Of a DNA stretch of 64,000 nt, positions 16,966 through 26,962 are shown piece after piece. A program made the translations under genes and the position numbers. Position 1 is the first letter of the stretch, and each line of letters begins with the position of its first letter. The stretch comes from Streptomyces sp. NBC_01232. Its GTDB lineage: Bacteria; Actinomycetota; Actinomycetes; Streptomycetales; Streptomycetaceae. Location of the stretch: positions 1,054,001 through 1,118,000 of the forward strand of contig NZ_CP108518.1 of assembly GCF_035989885.1 (NCBI RefSeq), given 5' to 3'. The notes below the pieces were generated by a model. The model did not search any database, was not told the DNA's origin, and saw only the letters and a list, made by a program, of their open reading frames with translations.

Positions 16966-19206
16966 TCAGGCGGCAGGCGGGAACCTGTCCCAGGCCCGGT
17001 GCTCGGCCAGGGCTGCGGCGACGACCCCTACGACGGCCGTACCGTCCTCTTCCAGGGCGACACCCGGGTCGTCGGCCGTGATGCCGGCGGTCTGGAGGAG
17101 CTGCTGCGCGCCGTTCCAGCCGCCGATGGCCTTGCCGTGCCGGTACGCCTCGGTGACGAGCAGGAGCACGCGCGGGTCGACGGCTCGTGGGGGCCGGGCA
17201 GTGCCGGCCTTGGCATCGCGGGCGCCGTACGCGTCCGCTCCAGCCTGGGGCACACCGGCGAGCAGGACGGCGTCGAATTCGGTGGAGCGGGCGGTGGCGT
17301 AGGTCCGCCGGACGGTGATCGGATCGCCGTCGGGGTCGAGGGTGCCGCCCGTCGGGGCGATGACGAGGGGCACCATACCTGCGTCGAGGATGGCTTGCCG
17401 GGCGGCCCGTACGCCGTCCAGGTCGGCCTCCGCGTCGGCGATGATGCCGATGACGCGGCCGTCGGTCGGCCAGGTCCCGCCCATCTGGGAAAGGGCCGGG
17501 CTGGGGTCGGGCTCGGCGAGCGGCTCGGTGGCCGCGGGGGCCGGCAGCCCCAGTCCGGTGGCGACCTGTTCGCACAGCTGCGGGTCGATGTTCGCCAGGA
17601 CCTGGAGGGCGCGCTCCTTGATGGCCTGTTCGTAGCACTTGTTCAGTTCGAAGGTGTACGCGGCGATGATGTGCTCGCGCTCGGGCGGAGTCATGCTGAG
17701 CCAGAACAACCGCGGTTGGGTGAAGTGGTCCGAGAACGAGGCCGGCGCCTGACGGACCTTGCTCGCCGCCGGGATCTTCACCGGCGTTTCGATGAAGGCG
17801 CCCGTGTCGGCTCCGGCGAAGAAGGGGCAGCCTCCGTCGAGGCTGTTGGGGTGATAGGGGGCGACCCCGGTGTGGACGGCGGTCTGGTGCATGCCGTCGC
17901 GGAGCATGTCGTTGACGGGGGCGTGCGGCCGGTTGATCGGGATCTGCCCGAAGTTGGGGCCGCCGAGGCGGCTGATCTGTGTGTCGAGGTACGAGAAGAG
18001 GCGGCCGGCGAGCAGCGGGTCGTCGGTGACGTCGATGCCGGGAACCAAGTGTCCGGGATGGAAGGCGACTTGCTCGGTCTCGGCGAAGTAGTTCTTGGTG
18101 TTCGCATTCAGGGTCATGAGCCCGATCGGCTGGACCGGGGTGAGCTCCTCGGGGACGATCTTCGTCGGGTCGAGGAGGTCGATGCCTTCGAAGGTCTGGT
18201 CGTCGGTGTCGGGGAAGACCTGGATGCCCAGTTCCCACTGCGGGAACGCGCCGGATTCGATGGCGTCGAACAGGTCGCGGCGGTGGAAGTCGGGGTCCAT
18301 CCCGTTGATCAGCTGGGCTTCCTCCCAGACCAGGGAGTGCACGCCCAGCTTGGGCTTCCAGTGGAACTTCACCAGCACGCTTTCGTCGCCCGCGTTGACC
18401 AGGCGGAACGTATGGACGCCGAAGCCCTCCATCATCCGGTAGGACCGCGGGATCCCACGGTCGGACATGTTCCACAGGGTGTGGTGCGTGGCCTCGGTGT
18501 GGAGCGAGACGAAGTCCCAGAAGGTGTCGTGCGCGCTCTGCGCCTGCGGGATCTCCCGGTCGGGATGCGGCTTGCCGGCGTGGATGATGTCGGGGAACTT
18601 GACGGCGTCCTGGATGAAGAACACCGGGATGTTGTTACCGACCAGGTCGAAGGTGCCTTCCTCGGTGTAGAACTTCGTCGCGAAGCCACGCGTGTCGCGC
18701 ACCGTGTCGGCCGAGCCACGCGAGCCGAGGACCGTGGAGAACCTGACGAACACGGGTGTCTCCACGTCCTTCGCCAGGAAGGCGGCACGCGTCACTTCGC
18801 CCGCGGTTCCGTAGCCCTGGAAGACCCCGTGGGCGGCGGCGCCTCGCGCATGCACCACTCGTTCCGGGATTCGCTCGTGGTCGAAATGCGTGATCTTCTC
18901 GCGCAGATGGTGGTCCTGGAGAAGGACCGGCCCTCGCGGTCCGGCCTTCAGCGAATGGTCGGTGTCGTAGAGCCGTGCCCCTTGAGCGGTGGTGAGGTGG
19001 GCACCGCTCTGCGCCGTGCGCGCCTGCTCCGCCCCGGTGGGCTGCCCGGTGGGGCTCACGGTCTCCGGTCCTTCCTGGTCCGCCTTCGGCGGGAGGGGCT
19101 CCGAGGGCTGCGTCGGCTCGGCCACGGCCGGGGACACCGGTCCCGGCTTGCCCGGCACGCCGTTCCCTTCCGGCTCCGACGTTGCAGGGCTGTGCTTCGT
19201 GGTCAT
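16966..19206 (-). CDS. katE: Large-subunit catalase (HPII/KatE type)
   Basis: A 746-aa monofunctional haem catalase, in the large-subunit class. An extended N-terminus (about 75 residues) precedes the core. The active-site His is H119 in ERVVHARG; the proximal haem-binding region is [15 protein letters not shown]. The C-terminal ~190 residues form the DJ-1/GATase-like domain ([14 protein letters not shown] ... [10 protein letters not shown]) found only in large catalases. Splits hydrogen peroxide to water and oxygen in the cytosol. ATG at 19206 begins MTTKHS and has GGAGAC upstream. It is transcribed alone. Similar enzymes are often under general stress sigma control. Confidence 0.95.
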   Translation of the reverse strand: MTTKHSPATSEPEGNGVPGKPGPVSPAVAEPTQPSEPLPPKADQEGPETVSPTGQPTGAEQARTAQSGAHLTTAQGARLYDTDHSLKAGPRGPVLLQDHHLREKITHFDHERIPERVVHARGAAAHGVFQGYGTAGEVTRAAFLAKDVETPVFVRFSTVLGSRGSADTVRDTRGFATKFYTEEGTFDLVGNNIPVFFIQDAVKFPDIIHAGKPHPDREIPQAQSAHDTFWDFVSLHTEATHHTLWNMSDRGIPRSYRMMEGFGVHTFRLVNAGDESVLVKFHWKPKLGVHSLVWEEAQLINGMDPDFHRRDLFDAIESGAFPQWELGIQVFPDTDDQTFEGIDLLDPTKIVPEELTPVQPIGLMTLNANTKNYFAETEQVAFHPGHLVPGIDVTDDPLLAGRLFSYLDTQISRLGGPNFGQIPINRPHAPVNDMLRDGMHQTAVHTGVAPYHPNSLDGGCPFFAGADTGAFIETPVKIPAASKVRQAPASFSDHFTQPRLFWLSMTPPEREHIIAAYTFELNKCYEQAIKERALQVLANIDPQLCEQVATGLGLPAPAATEPLAEPDPSPALSQMGGTWPTDGRVIGIIADAEADLDGVRAARQAILDAGMVPLVIAPTGGTLDPDGDPITVRRTYATARSTEFDAVLLAGVPQAGADAYGARDAKAGTARPPRAVDPRVLLLVTEAYRHGKAIGGWNGAQQLLQTAGITADDPGVALEEDGTAVVGVVAAALAEHRAWDRFPPAA

Positions 19207-19422
19207 CGCATGTCTCCAGGGAGTGGGCTGCTGAACGCTTGAGCCATGACCGGGATGCACCCGCTCCCAAACGGCGGCCAGGTGCTTCTCACCCGCCGCA
19301 GCGGCGTTCCGGGCATCTGCGCCGACAGCAGAGCGGTTGCGCGTGCGCTGACCGCTTGTCGGCCCGCGCACCCCGGAATGCAATCGGCGACGCACCACCG
19401 CAGGATGCCGCGGGCGGTCGGA

Positions 19423-19560
19423 TCAGGGGGTGAAGAGGACCTTGACGGCGCCGTCCTGCTTCTTCTGGCACATCGCGTACGCGTCCGGCGCCTGCTCGAG
19501 GGGCAACCGGTGCGTGGCGAAGTCCTCGACGCCGAGGGGTCTCCGTCGGTGAGCAGCGCC
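19423..19560 (-). pseudogene. C-terminal relic of a zinc alcohol dehydrogenase
   Basis: About 40 codons (ATHRLPLEQAPDAYAMCQKKQDG, ending KVLFTP) match the last residues of medium-chain zinc-dependent alcohol dehydrogenases. Upstream on this strand there is no matching sequence; the longer open frame is unrelated. A truncated remnant. Confidence 0.75.
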
Positions 19561-19717
19561 GCGCAGGAGCCGCAGCCCCGGTCCGGCCCGGCCGCCGCTG
19601 CGGCAGGCGGCCACCCGGGTGACCTCCGCTCGGGACACGGCCCTGCGCTGCCGGGCGCGTGCGCGGCACCGCAAGGATGCACGGACAGGTTCCCCTTCCC
19701 GTGGCTGGAGTCTTTCC

Positions 19718-19993
19718 GTGCTCGAACGCAAGCAGGTCAAGGGCCGCACCCAGGTCACCTTCGTCCTCCCCGACAACGCTCCGGACGGGCCCGTCAGCGT
19801 CGTCGGAGACTTCAACCACTGGAACCCTGCCGCCCACCCGATGGCTTCCCGCGGAGACGGAACCCGCGCCGCAACCGTCGCTCTCCCCGCCAACAGCGCC
19901 CATTCCTTCCGCTACCTCGCGGTCGGCGACTACTGGTTCGACGACGAACAGGCCGACAGCCACGACGGCGTCAACGGCCGCCTCCACACCTGA
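19718..19993 (+). CDS. Isoamylase-N / CBM48 mini-protein
   Basis: A 91-aa protein consisting solely of an early-set (isoamylase N-terminal, CBM48) fold: KGRTQVTFVLPDN, then VSVVGDFNHWNP with the family's Trp, and a final strand YRYL-like FRYLAVGDYWFDD. CBM48 modules bind alpha-glucans such as glycogen or act in AMPK-type sensors. The GTG at 19718 with CTGGAGTC upstream starts exactly at the domain. Free-standing early-set proteins of this kind are common in Streptomyces, and their function is not known. Confidence 0.8.
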   Translation: MLERKQVKGRTQVTFVLPDNAPDGPVSVVGDFNHWNPAAHPMASRGDGTRAATVALPANSAHSFRYLAVGDYWFDDEQADSHDGVNGRLHT

Positions 19994-20115
19994 TCTGCGG
20001 CCTGCCTGATTCCGCCCCAGCTGGGGGCACGTCCTCGCGATCGTCAGGACCGCGGCGCCAGCACGCTCGCCGCCCTGATGGCCGGATCCCGACCAGCACC
20101 GAGGTGAGTCCCCCC

Positions 20116-20517
20116 GTGAGCAGCCCGACCGGCCTTTCCGAAGGCTCCCTTGCCTCGCTGCAGCACATGAGGGAGCAGCGTGAGATCAACACGGTGGTCC
20201 TTCGCTACGCGGGCGCCCAGGGTGTCCTGCTTCCGGAGGCGGAGGGAAACCTGACACACGACGAGCTGGTGGAATCCCTGCCCGCGGACGAGCCGCGGCT
20301 GATCGTCCACGAGCTGGCCTACGCCAGCCCCGAGGGCACGCGGCGGCACGCACAGCTCCTGATCTTCTGGATGCCGCCGGACGCCGGCGAGCAGGAACAG
20401 GCCTATACGGACGGGTTCACGGCCCTGAAGGAGTTCCTCCCCGACGTTCACGTCCACCTCACGGCCAGGCGTGCGAGCCAGCTCGAGCACCGAAGACTCG
20501 TTGCCCTCGCCGGCTGA
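20116..20517 (+). CDS. ADF/cofilin-homology (ADF-H) domain protein
   Basis: A 133-aa protein that, read against eukaryotic cofilin, lines up along its entire length: GLSEGSLASL at the N-terminus, NTVVLRY strand (25-31), DELVESLPADEPR (49-61, cofilin's FLEKLPE segment), HELAYASPEGTRR (65-77), LLIFWMPPDA (81-90, cofilin's FFTWSPDTA), then the long helix TDGFTALKEFL (98-108, cofilin's SKDALRRAL) and LEHRRLVALAG. Length equals the family norm (130-145). The basic RSK residues that contact actin are EQE here, so actin binding as in eukaryotes is doubtful. GTG 20116 is preferred because GAGGTGAG lies 8 bases upstream. No partner is encoded nearby. Confidence 0.75.
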   Translation: MSSPTGLSEGSLASLQHMREQREINTVVLRYAGAQGVLLPEAEGNLTHDELVESLPADEPRLIVHELAYASPEGTRRHAQLLIFWMPPDAGEQEQAYTDGFTALKEFLPDVHVHLTARRASQLEHRRLVALAG

Positions 20518-20568
20518 CAACCCGTTTCAGCGCTGACGCCGGCGGCGGCCCGGCCTGCACCACCGGCC

Positions 20569-20964
20569 CTACCAGGGGGCACGGGCGCAGATGGTCTTCC
20601 CGCCGTCGGGGGTGGGTTCGATGTGCACGTCAGTGGTGAGGTGAGTGATCAGTTGCCACCCCCACCCGCCGGTTCCGTCGAGGTGGGGCGGGCGCGGCTC
20701 GGGCGGGTCGGGGCTGGCGTCGGTGACGCGGATGTCGATGTGGTCACCGTTCAGTTCGAGGTGGAGCGATGCGGGCCCACGGGTGTGGCGCATGGCGTTG
20801 GCGACCAGCTCCCCGACGACCAGGAGCACGGCGTCGCCGCTCCCCGGTTCGGCGGGCTGCCGGATGTCTGCGGCATGGTGGAGGAAGGCTCGAGTGGCGT
20901 CGCGCGCCGATGTCGTGGGCTGCCCGCTGCGGGGCAGGGACCGATCAAGTACGGGTGCATCCAT
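20569..20964 (-). CDS. RsbW/SpoIIAB-type ATP-binding regulatory kinase
   Basis: A 131-aa stand-alone HATPase domain of the anti-sigma serine-kinase family. The N-box is VGELVANAMRHT (around residue 50), the G1 box DASPDPPEPRPP and the G2 region GGWGWQLI. Such proteins phosphorylate STAS antagonists or bind sigma factors. A close paralogue is encoded at 24895-25296. It is downstream of, and in the same direction as, the SpoIIE phosphatase gene at 21062, with 97 bases between them, so they form a likely phosphatase-kinase pair. Confidence 0.88.
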   Translation of the reverse strand: MDAPVLDRSLPRSGQPTTSARDATRAFLHHAADIRQPAEPGSGDAVLLVVGELVANAMRHTRGPASLHLELNGDHIDIRVTDASPDPPEPRPPHLDGTGGWGWQLITHLTTDVHIEPTPDGGKTICARAPW

Positions 20965-21061
20965 ACGTCCTCCTTCCGCCGGGCTCTACGTCGCACCTGC
21001 CCGATCCATGGAGGACAAACCCGGCAAAGCCCCCGGTGATGCTCCTGGGCCGGGCGTCTGC

Positions 21062-22252
21062 TCAGGTCTTCGCGCGGCGGATCCCGGATGACGGGCCGTA
21101 CCAGTCCAGGCACAGGACGGTCGCATCGTCTCTCGGCGGCCGGCCGTCATAGGCGTCGATGACCGCCGCGACCAATGTGCGCACGACCTCGCGCGGATGC
21201 TCGGTTGCCGTCTTGAGGATGAGGCTGGGCAGGTCGACTGCTTCGGCTTCGCGTTCCTGCACGCCATCGGTGTGGAGAACGAGGCGGTCGCCGGGGCGCA
21301 GGTCGAGGTCTTGGACCTGGTAGGAGCCTTGGTGGGTGACGCCGAAGGGCAGGTCCACGGACAGGCTCAGTTCATCGACGGCGCCGTCGCGCAGCCGCAG
21401 GGGCCAGGGGTGGCCGGCGTTCACGAGCCGGGCGCTGCTGCCGTCCAGGGAGACGCGCAGCAGCTGGCCGGTGGCGAAGTTGCGGCGGCCGTGGTCGAGG
21501 AGGGCCTGGTGCGTTTGGCGGGCCTGTTCGGCAAGGTCCGTCCCCGCGCGGCGCGCGCCGCGGGAAGCGTTGACCAGAAGGGTGGCCATGAGCGAGGCAT
21601 TGACGTCGTGGCCCATGGCATCGGTGATCGACACGTGCAGGGTGCCGGTGTCGAGGCTGTAGTCGTACGTGTCGCCGGCGATGTCGGAGGCCGGGACCAG
21701 GGCGCCGGCGAGGGCGAACTCGGCAGCTTCGCAGGAGGGGGCCGAAGGCAGGAGCTGGCGCTGGATTTCCGCGGCCAGGCTGACCGAGGTGGTGCGGTTG
21801 CCCCAGTGGTAGAGGTCGGTGAAGCGGCGGTCGGTGACGATGATGTACGCCAGAGCGTGCGCGGCCTCTTCGACCTGTTCCAGCACATCCGGCGCGATCT
21901 GGGTGAGGAACAGCTCCAGGACACCGATCGTGTCGCCGCGATTGGTGACAGGGGCGAGCACCCGATGCCCCTGCTCGCCCTCCGGTGCCAGCACCGGTTT
22001 CTGGCTGCGCAGGACCTCGTCGTAGACGCTGCTGCCGGCGAGGGGTACCTGTACGGCGCGCTCCTCCCGGTAGGCGGCCGTGTCGTGGACGCGCAGGAGG
22101 CGTCGGCCGACGACGTCGACGAACAGGAACGAGACATACCGCGCACCGAACCGGTCATGCAGATTGCGCGCGACGACGTCGAGGGAGTCCACCGGCGCGG
22201 CATCCTCCGCCGCCGCCAGCACCTCGGTCAGTCCGATCCGATCACGCCCCAC
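21062..22252 (-). CDS. GAF-like plus SpoIIE-type PP2C phosphatase, copy 1
   Basis: A 396-aa protein. The N-terminal ~170 residues form a GAF-like sensor ([20 protein letters not shown] ... [14 protein letters not shown]). The C-terminal 220 residues are a SpoIIE/RsbU PP2C phosphatase with metal-binding motifs [22 protein letters not shown] and DDATVL. Expected to dephosphorylate a STAS antagonist. GTG 22252 is chosen because the site GGAGGCTGAT precedes it and the same site precedes the paralogue's start at 23612; translation upstream of 22252 is not conserved. The paralogue is in mirrored orientation 1.3 kb away. Confidence 0.88.
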   Translation of the reverse strand: MGRDRIGLTEVLAAAEDAAPVDSLDVVARNLHDRFGARYVSFLFVDVVGRRLLRVHDTAAYREERAVQVPLAGSSVYDEVLRSQKPVLAPEGEQGHRVLAPVTNRGDTIGVLELFLTQIAPDVLEQVEEAAHALAYIIVTDRRFTDLYHWGNRTTSVSLAAEIQRQLLPSAPSCEAAEFALAGALVPASDIAGDTYDYSLDTGTLHVSITDAMGHDVNASLMATLLVNASRGARRAGTDLAEQARQTHQALLDHGRRNFATGQLLRVSLDGSSARLVNAGHPWPLRLRDGAVDELSLSVDLPFGVTHQGSYQVQDLDLRPGDRLVLHTDGVQEREAEAVDLPSLILKTATEHPREVVRTLVAAVIDAYDGRPPRDDATVLCLDWYGPSSGIRRAKT

Positions 22253-22545
22253 ATCAGCCTCCGCCTCCGCTGCCGCAAGACAAGCCGTGCCGTTTCCCTC
22301 CTTCAAGTCCACCTCAGGCGGGGCAGAGCTGCATGTCAGGCGCGCCGACGGGCGGGGGACCGTGGGCGCGAGGGTGCGGCAGGACCTCTTTCGGACATTC
22401 TGAGCTCGATGTAAGCGGGGCAGAGCATGTGCGGCTTTTACGGGCAGGCGAAGGCTGACCACAACCATGCACCGCCTCCGGGCGCCCGGCTCCGGCCGAA
22501 CGACCGGAGGGCCAAGCGGTGTTCTCTTCAAGGAGGTCCCACACC

Positions 22546-22812
22546 ATGCTGATCACCGTCACACGCACCGGCGGGTTCGCAGGCGGGGAGAAGACGGCGT
22601 CCCTCGAAACGGAATGCCGCGCCGACGGGCCCGAGCTGGAACGGCTGGCCGAGCTCGCGCTCAGTACTGAGGGCCCCGCGGGTCAGGAACCCGTTCCCGA
22701 CGGCTTTCGCTACGTCGTCCGCGTCGACAGCAAGCTGGTGGAATTACAGGATCCGTACCTCACCGCGGACCAGCGGCAACTGATCGACGCCGTTCTGGCC
22801 ACTGCCGTCTGA
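22546..22812 (+). CDS. Protealysin-inhibitor emfourin-like protein
   Basis: An 88-aa protein of the emfourin family: [14 protein letters not shown] at the N-terminus, a middle helical segment ([10 protein letters not shown]) and a final [29 protein letters not shown]. Emfourins are known as inhibitors of protealysin-like M4 metallopeptidases; no such peptidase gene is in this window. AAGGAGG at 22530-22536 fixes the ATG at 22546. It lies between two mirrored phosphatase modules, divergent from copy 1. Confidence 0.8.
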   Translation: MLITVTRTGGFAGGEKTASLETECRADGPELERLAELALSTEGPAGQEPVPDGFRYVVRVDSKLVELQDPYLTADQRQLIDAVLATAV

Positions 22813-22823
22813 GCGGCCCGTCC

Positions 22824-22849
22824 ACCCCGCCGCCGGTCGGCGGCGGGGT
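22824..22849 (+). terminator. Hairpin terminator behind emfourin-like gene
   Basis: An 11-bp perfect stem, ACCCCGCCGCC (22824-22834) with GGCGGCGGGGT (22839-22849), and a GGTC loop. A second smaller hairpin (TACCGGCCC/GGGCCGGTA) follows at 22848-22871. The gene beyond is convergent, so it may serve both strands. Confidence 0.75.
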
Positions 22850-22884
22850 ACCGGCCCGGGCGGGGCCGGTACGGCACGGGCGAA

Positions 22885-23151
22885 CTATCCCGCCGTACCG
22901 CTCAAGGTCCGACCGCCCTGTGCCGCCGCCTCCGGGTCGTACGCGTCACCGAGCCATGCCGTGTCCATCCGCTCCCGCGCCGCGGCCAGCGCTGCGTCTA
23001 TGTCACGCGTCCCGGTCGACACGCACAGCGTGTAGACCACGTCCTCCATCTGCTGCCGTACAGGCCCGTGGGGGCCTGCGGCCCGGAGCTCCGACTCCCT
23101 CTCGTACTCCTCCACCAGACGTGTCAGCACAGCGGGGTGAGTCATCAGCAC
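22885..23151 (-). CDS. DUF5133 protein, copy 1
   Basis: An 88-aa protein with the DUF5133 signature: MLMTHPAVLTRLVEEYE at the N-terminus and VVYTLCVSTGTRDIDAALAAAR in the middle. The family is largely confined to Streptomyces relatives and is functionally unknown; members are small and helical. Faces the emfourin-like gene in convergent orientation. A second, shorter member is encoded at 36259-36489. Confidence 0.85.
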   Translation of the reverse strand: MLMTHPAVLTRLVEEYERESELRAAGPHGPVRQQMEDVVYTLCVSTGTRDIDAALAAARERMDTAWLGDAYDPEAAAQGGRTLSGTAG

Positions 23152-23611
23152 GATCTCGCTCCTTCACACACGTCGCAGTCACGGGCGGGCAGCGGCCCCC
23201 GATGCGCCGCCTGCCCCGGCACTGGCGTCCCATGCGCCACAGGCGCCGTCGCGAAAGCGGGCCCGTGGTCCTGATACCTGAGCCCTGCGTCTACCCATCC
23301 GCTGGGGGGATGCGTACCGCGCGCTGCGGTGCCGGCGTTGGGTGTCAGGACCTTCTTCATGCCGTCCTCGCCCCTGTGGGGTTCCGGTCGGCTGCGGGGG
23401 ACCCTGTGGGGGAAACACGGGGGAAGCTGAGGGGGACGCGTTCCGCGCTCTCACCACGCATCGCCGCTGTTCAGACCCCGTCGCACGCCAGATGCGTCCG
23501 CCGGACGCTTTGGGTATGTGCATCCATTCGGGCTTCGGCGTACGAAGTGTCTTGGTGGTGATGGCGTCGTTTCGCCGGGAAGGAGAGCCCCGTAACCCCT
23601 TGGAGGCTGAT
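23152..23611. other. Leader region of the second phosphatase module
   Basis: About 460 bases between DUF5133 and the GTG at 23612. An open frame runs through it in the phosphatase frame from 23342, but this translation has no match to the paralogue and poor codon character, so I treat it as non-coding. GGAGGCTGAT at 23602-23611 is the phosphatase SD. Promoters for the two divergent genes must lie here. Confidence 0.5.
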
Positions 23612-24793
23612 GTGGCGGATGGTCGGATCGGGCTGGCGGAGGTGCTGGCGGCGGCGGAGGCTGCCGCGCCGGTGGACTCTCTCGATGTCGTGGCGTGGAA
23701 TCTGCGGGACCGGTTCGGGGCGCACTACGTGTCGTTCCTGTTCGTCGACGTGGTGGGCCGGCGTCTACTGCGGGTCCATGACACGGCAGGCGAGCATCAC
23801 GAGGATCGCGCCGCGCAGGTGTCTCTCTTGGGCCGCAGCGTCTACGACGAGGTTCTGCGCAACCAACGCGTGGTCCTCGCTCCGGACGGCGGGCAGGGAC
23901 AACGCGTCCTCGCGCCGGTGACGAATCGCGGCGACACCATCGGTGTCCTGGAACTGTTCCTGACCGATGTCACAGCGGACGTGCTGGAGCAGGTGTCGGA
24001 GGCCGCGCACGCTCTGGCGTACATCATCGTGACCGACCGCCGTTTCACCGACCTCTACCACTGGGGCAACCGCACCACGACGGTGAGCCTGTCGGCGGAG
24101 ATCCAGCGCCAGCTCCTGCCCACCGCTGCCGCCTGCGAGGCCCCGCAGTTCACCCTCGCCGGCGCCCTGGTTCCGGCGTCCGACATCGCTGGCGACACCT
24201 ACGACTACAGCCTCGACACGGAGACCCTGCACCTGTCGATCACCGATGCCATGGGCCACGACGTGGGCGCCTCCCTCATGGCGACCCTCCTGGTCAACGC
24301 CTCCCGCGGCGCCCGCCGGGCCGGGGAGGACCTCGCCGAACAGGCCCGCCAGGTAAACCGGGCGCTCCTCGACCACGGCCGCCAGACCATCGCCACCGGG
24401 CAGCTGCTGCGCATCGCCCTGGACGGCACCAGCGCCCAGCTCGTCAACGCCGGCCACCCCTGGCCGCTGCGCCTGCGGGACGGCACGGTCGACGAACTCC
24501 GCCTGGCCGTGAACATGCCCTTCGGTGTCTCGGCCCAAGGCGCCTACCTGGTTCAGGACCTCGACCTGCAACCTGGTGACCGACTCCTGCTCCACACGGA
24601 CGGCATGCAGGAACGCGACGCCGAATCGGTCGATTTGCCGGGCCTGCTGCGCAAGACTGCGGAGGAGCACCCGCGTGAGGTCGTGCGTGCGCTGGTCGGT
24701 GCGGTCAGCGACGCCTACGACGGCGGGCCTCCGAAGGACGACGCCACCGTCCTGTGCCTCGATTGGCACGGCCCCCACGACGAAAGCCCCTGA
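23612..24793 (+). CDS. GAF-like plus SpoIIE-type PP2C phosphatase, copy 2
   Basis: A 393-aa paralogue of copy 1, alike along its full length: GAF-like part with [20 protein letters not shown] and PP2C part with the same [22 protein letters not shown] and DDATVL motifs. Differences are scattered and the metal ligands are all kept, so it should be active. GTG 23612 is chosen because the GGAGGCTGAT site is shared with copy 1. It is followed after 101 bases by its own RsbW-type kinase gene, giving a second module in mirrored orientation. Confidence 0.88.
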   Translation: MADGRIGLAEVLAAAEAAAPVDSLDVVAWNLRDRFGAHYVSFLFVDVVGRRLLRVHDTAGEHHEDRAAQVSLLGRSVYDEVLRNQRVVLAPDGGQGQRVLAPVTNRGDTIGVLELFLTDVTADVLEQVSEAAHALAYIIVTDRRFTDLYHWGNRTTTVSLSAEIQRQLLPTAAACEAPQFTLAGALVPASDIAGDTYDYSLDTETLHLSITDAMGHDVGASLMATLLVNASRGARRAGEDLAEQARQVNRALLDHGRQTIATGQLLRIALDGTSAQLVNAGHPWPLRLRDGTVDELRLAVNMPFGVSAQGAYLVQDLDLQPGDRLLLHTDGMQERDAESVDLPGLLRKTAEEHPREVVRALVGAVSDAYDGGPPKDDATVLCLDWHGPHDESP

Positions 24794-24894
24794 ACGAACA
24801 CCTGATCACGGAGACTGGCACGGGTGGGCCGAAATGGGGTGGGGGCCCGCAGCGGGGGCAGGTGCAGGGCAAGCCCACCTTGGAGGGTGACTCC

Positions 24895-25296
24895 GTGGTT
24901 TCGCCCCTGCTCGTCCTTGATCAGCCTGTGCCCCGCACCGGCCGGCCCACGACGACTGCCCGGGGTATCGCCCACGACTTCCTCCATCATGCCGCGCAGG
25001 TCCGGGTGCCCGCACGGGCTGAGTACACCGACGCGGTCCTCATGGTCGTCACGGAGCTCGTCACCAACGCGATCCGCCATACCGCCGGCTCTGCCGTCCT
25101 CCACCTCGAACTCCACGACGACCACATCGAAATCCGCGTCACCGACACCAGCCCCGAACCGGCGGAACCACGCCTGCCCCGGACCGACGGGAGCGGCGGC
25201 TACGGATGGCACCTCATCGACCGCCTCACCACCCGCACCCACACCGAACCCACCCCCCGGGGTGGCAAAACCATCTGCGCCCACGCCCCCTGGTAG
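24895..25296 (+). CDS. RsbW-type ATP-binding regulatory kinase, copy 2
   Basis: A 133-aa paralogue of the kinase at 20569-20964, with N-box VTELVTNAIRHT, DTSPEPAEPRLP and GGYGWHLI. GTG 24895 is preferred over an upstream frame because GGAGG lies 7 bases before it and the start then agrees with copy 1. Lies in the same direction behind phosphatase copy 2, so the two are probably cotranscribed. Confidence 0.88.
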   Translation: MVSPLLVLDQPVPRTGRPTTTARGIAHDFLHHAAQVRVPARAEYTDAVLMVVTELVTNAIRHTAGSAVLHLELHDDHIEIRVTDTSPEPAEPRLPRTDGSGGYGWHLIDRLTTRTHTEPTPRGGKTICAHAPW

Positions 25297-25578
25297 GAAC
25301 AACAGCCGGGCCTTGGCGCCCTCCCGCCCTGGTGGGAGGACATGGGCGGGTGCGGTCTGGCCTTTGCAGCGGGCGCGTGACACGCTCGAGGGACAACCAG
25401 CCTGGTCTGGTGGGAGACCCCGCGCCACCGCGAGGCCACTCGGGTGGCCAGTGGAGGTACGGGTGGTCTCGCTCGGCTTTGCGCGGCCCATAGCGGCCGC
25501 GCGCTTGACGGCCTACTCCGCCCGAATCCGGGAGCCGACCGCAATGGGCTCCGACCCACAAAGGCGGATCCGACAACC

Positions 25579-25896
25579 ATGCGCCCCACCTTGAACATCG
25601 ACACGGCCACGCACGCCGGACTACGGACCGTCCTGACCATCACCGGGGCGCTCGACATGGACACCGTCCCGCACATCACTGCGGCCACCGACCCCCTTGC
25701 CCTGGGTGGCCTCACCCTCGTCCTGGACCTGTCGGCCGTCACATTCATGGACTCCTCCGGCCTCAACACCCTCCTCACCCTCCGCAACCGCGTCGAAGCC
25801 GAGCAAGGCATCCTGGAACTGCGCGGGCTCCCCGACCAGGCCCTGCGCCTTCTGGACATCACCGGCGCACGCGCCCTCTTCACCCTCACCCCGTAA
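25579..25896 (+). CDS. STAS-domain anti-sigma antagonist
   Basis: A 105-aa STAS protein: ITGALDMDTVPHI and the phosphorylation loop VTFMDSSGLNTLLTL, with the target Ser in DSSG. In partner switching, kinase-phosphorylated STAS proteins are inactive and PP2C phosphatases restore them. It lies 282 bases behind kinase copy 2, so it is the natural substrate candidate for one of the two neighbouring modules. ATG 25579 starts the family's first strand. Confidence 0.88.
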   Translation: MRPTLNIDTATHAGLRTVLTITGALDMDTVPHITAATDPLALGGLTLVLDLSAVTFMDSSGLNTLLTLRNRVEAEQGILELRGLPDQALRLLDITGARALFTLTP

Positions 25897-26035
25897 GCGC
25901 GAACGGGAGGGCCCGCCCACGCCAGCCGCAAGCCCTTGACCTGTGGCGGGACGGCTCGCCGATTGCGGCAACGGGCAGGCGGCTGGCGCGCTGGTCTGGC
26001 CGCCTCTGGAAGAGGCGCAGCCGTGAGGAGATCCA

Positions 26036-26470
26036 GTGACACGCAGACCGCCGGTTGAGCCGATGCCGGCGCAGGCCGCGGAAGCCGTGCCGGACCCCGC
26101 CGCTTTGCGGGCGGGGGCGGCGTATGAGCAGAAGCTGTACGGCCACCGGGCGGCTCCTCTTCACCTCAGCCGTCCCGGGCGACACGGTGCTGGTGCAGAC
26201 CCGCCGCGGGGCACTGGTGCAGGACCGGTCACCGGGCCTGGTGGCGGCCGCCGAAGCGCAGATGCCGCACGGCCTGGTCCTCGACGGCGCACTCGTCGTC
26301 CGGGACACAGAAGCAGAGCGCTTGCCCTTCGAGGCATTGCGGCGCCGGGCCGCCACCCGAGCCCGCGGCGCCGCCGGCCTCGCTGCGCGATGGCTGGCCC
26401 ACTTCGTCGCCTGCGACCTCTTGCAGCACGACTGCCGCGCCCTGCGCAAGAACTCCGCCAAGATCACCTT
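26036..26470 (+). pseudogene. ATP-dependent DNA ligase relic 1
   Basis: The first ~35 codons (PVEPMPAQAAEAVPDPAALR, then YEQKLYGHRA) match the N-terminus of actinobacterial ATP-dependent DNA ligases, and the continuation (LVQTRRGALVQDRSPGLV, HGLVLDGALVVRDTE, LPFEALRRRAA) is in another frame, so a frameshift lies near 26145. The nucleotidyl-lysine motif KxDG reads KLYG. After about 26460 the match ends. A second relic of the same family is on the other strand near 42.2 kb. Confidence 0.85.
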
Positions 26471-26962
26471 CGCGCTGCCCGCCGACACCCCCGCGGCCGA
26501 GGTCCGTTCCAGCACGGTAGGGCTGCTGACGAGGGTGGGGCGGGATACGGGCCCATGCTCGACGTCGGGCATGGGCCGGGACCGCTGACGTTGCCGTCCA
26601 GGTCGCCGGGTCACCCACCCGCCACACTCGGCACGACCCAGGCACCCCCGCGTGTGACAGTCCAGATGGGAAGACCGAACGACGGGTTGTCCCACGCAAG
26701 CAGGGCCCGGCCGCCCGGTAGCCACACCGGCCGGGCCCTGCGCCACACGACACAGGTGGAAGGGGTCGCTGCCGCGACCGGCACCACGGTGGAGGTGACC
26801 CGCCCGGGCAAGGGCTACGCCCACTTCCGGGACAACGACATCCTCTCGGACCGGTTCGGTCTGCATCTCGCACGCTCGGGCATCCGGCTCACCCAGCGCC
26901 AACCGTACGAGGGCGTAGGCGATCCCGGGCGGGGTTGCTCCCCTCCGCGCAAGGTCCGGCGC
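26471..26962. other. No confident gene; possible fusion debris
   Basis: Just after the ligase relic, KNSAKITFALPADTP resembles the first strand of CBM48 mini-proteins like the one at 19718, but it is not continued. A plus-strand stretch at about 26750-26910 (TTQVEGVAAATGTTVEVTRP, then FGLHLARSGIRLTQRQPYE) has coding-like codon use without a family I recognise. I see no intact gene. Confidence 0.4.
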
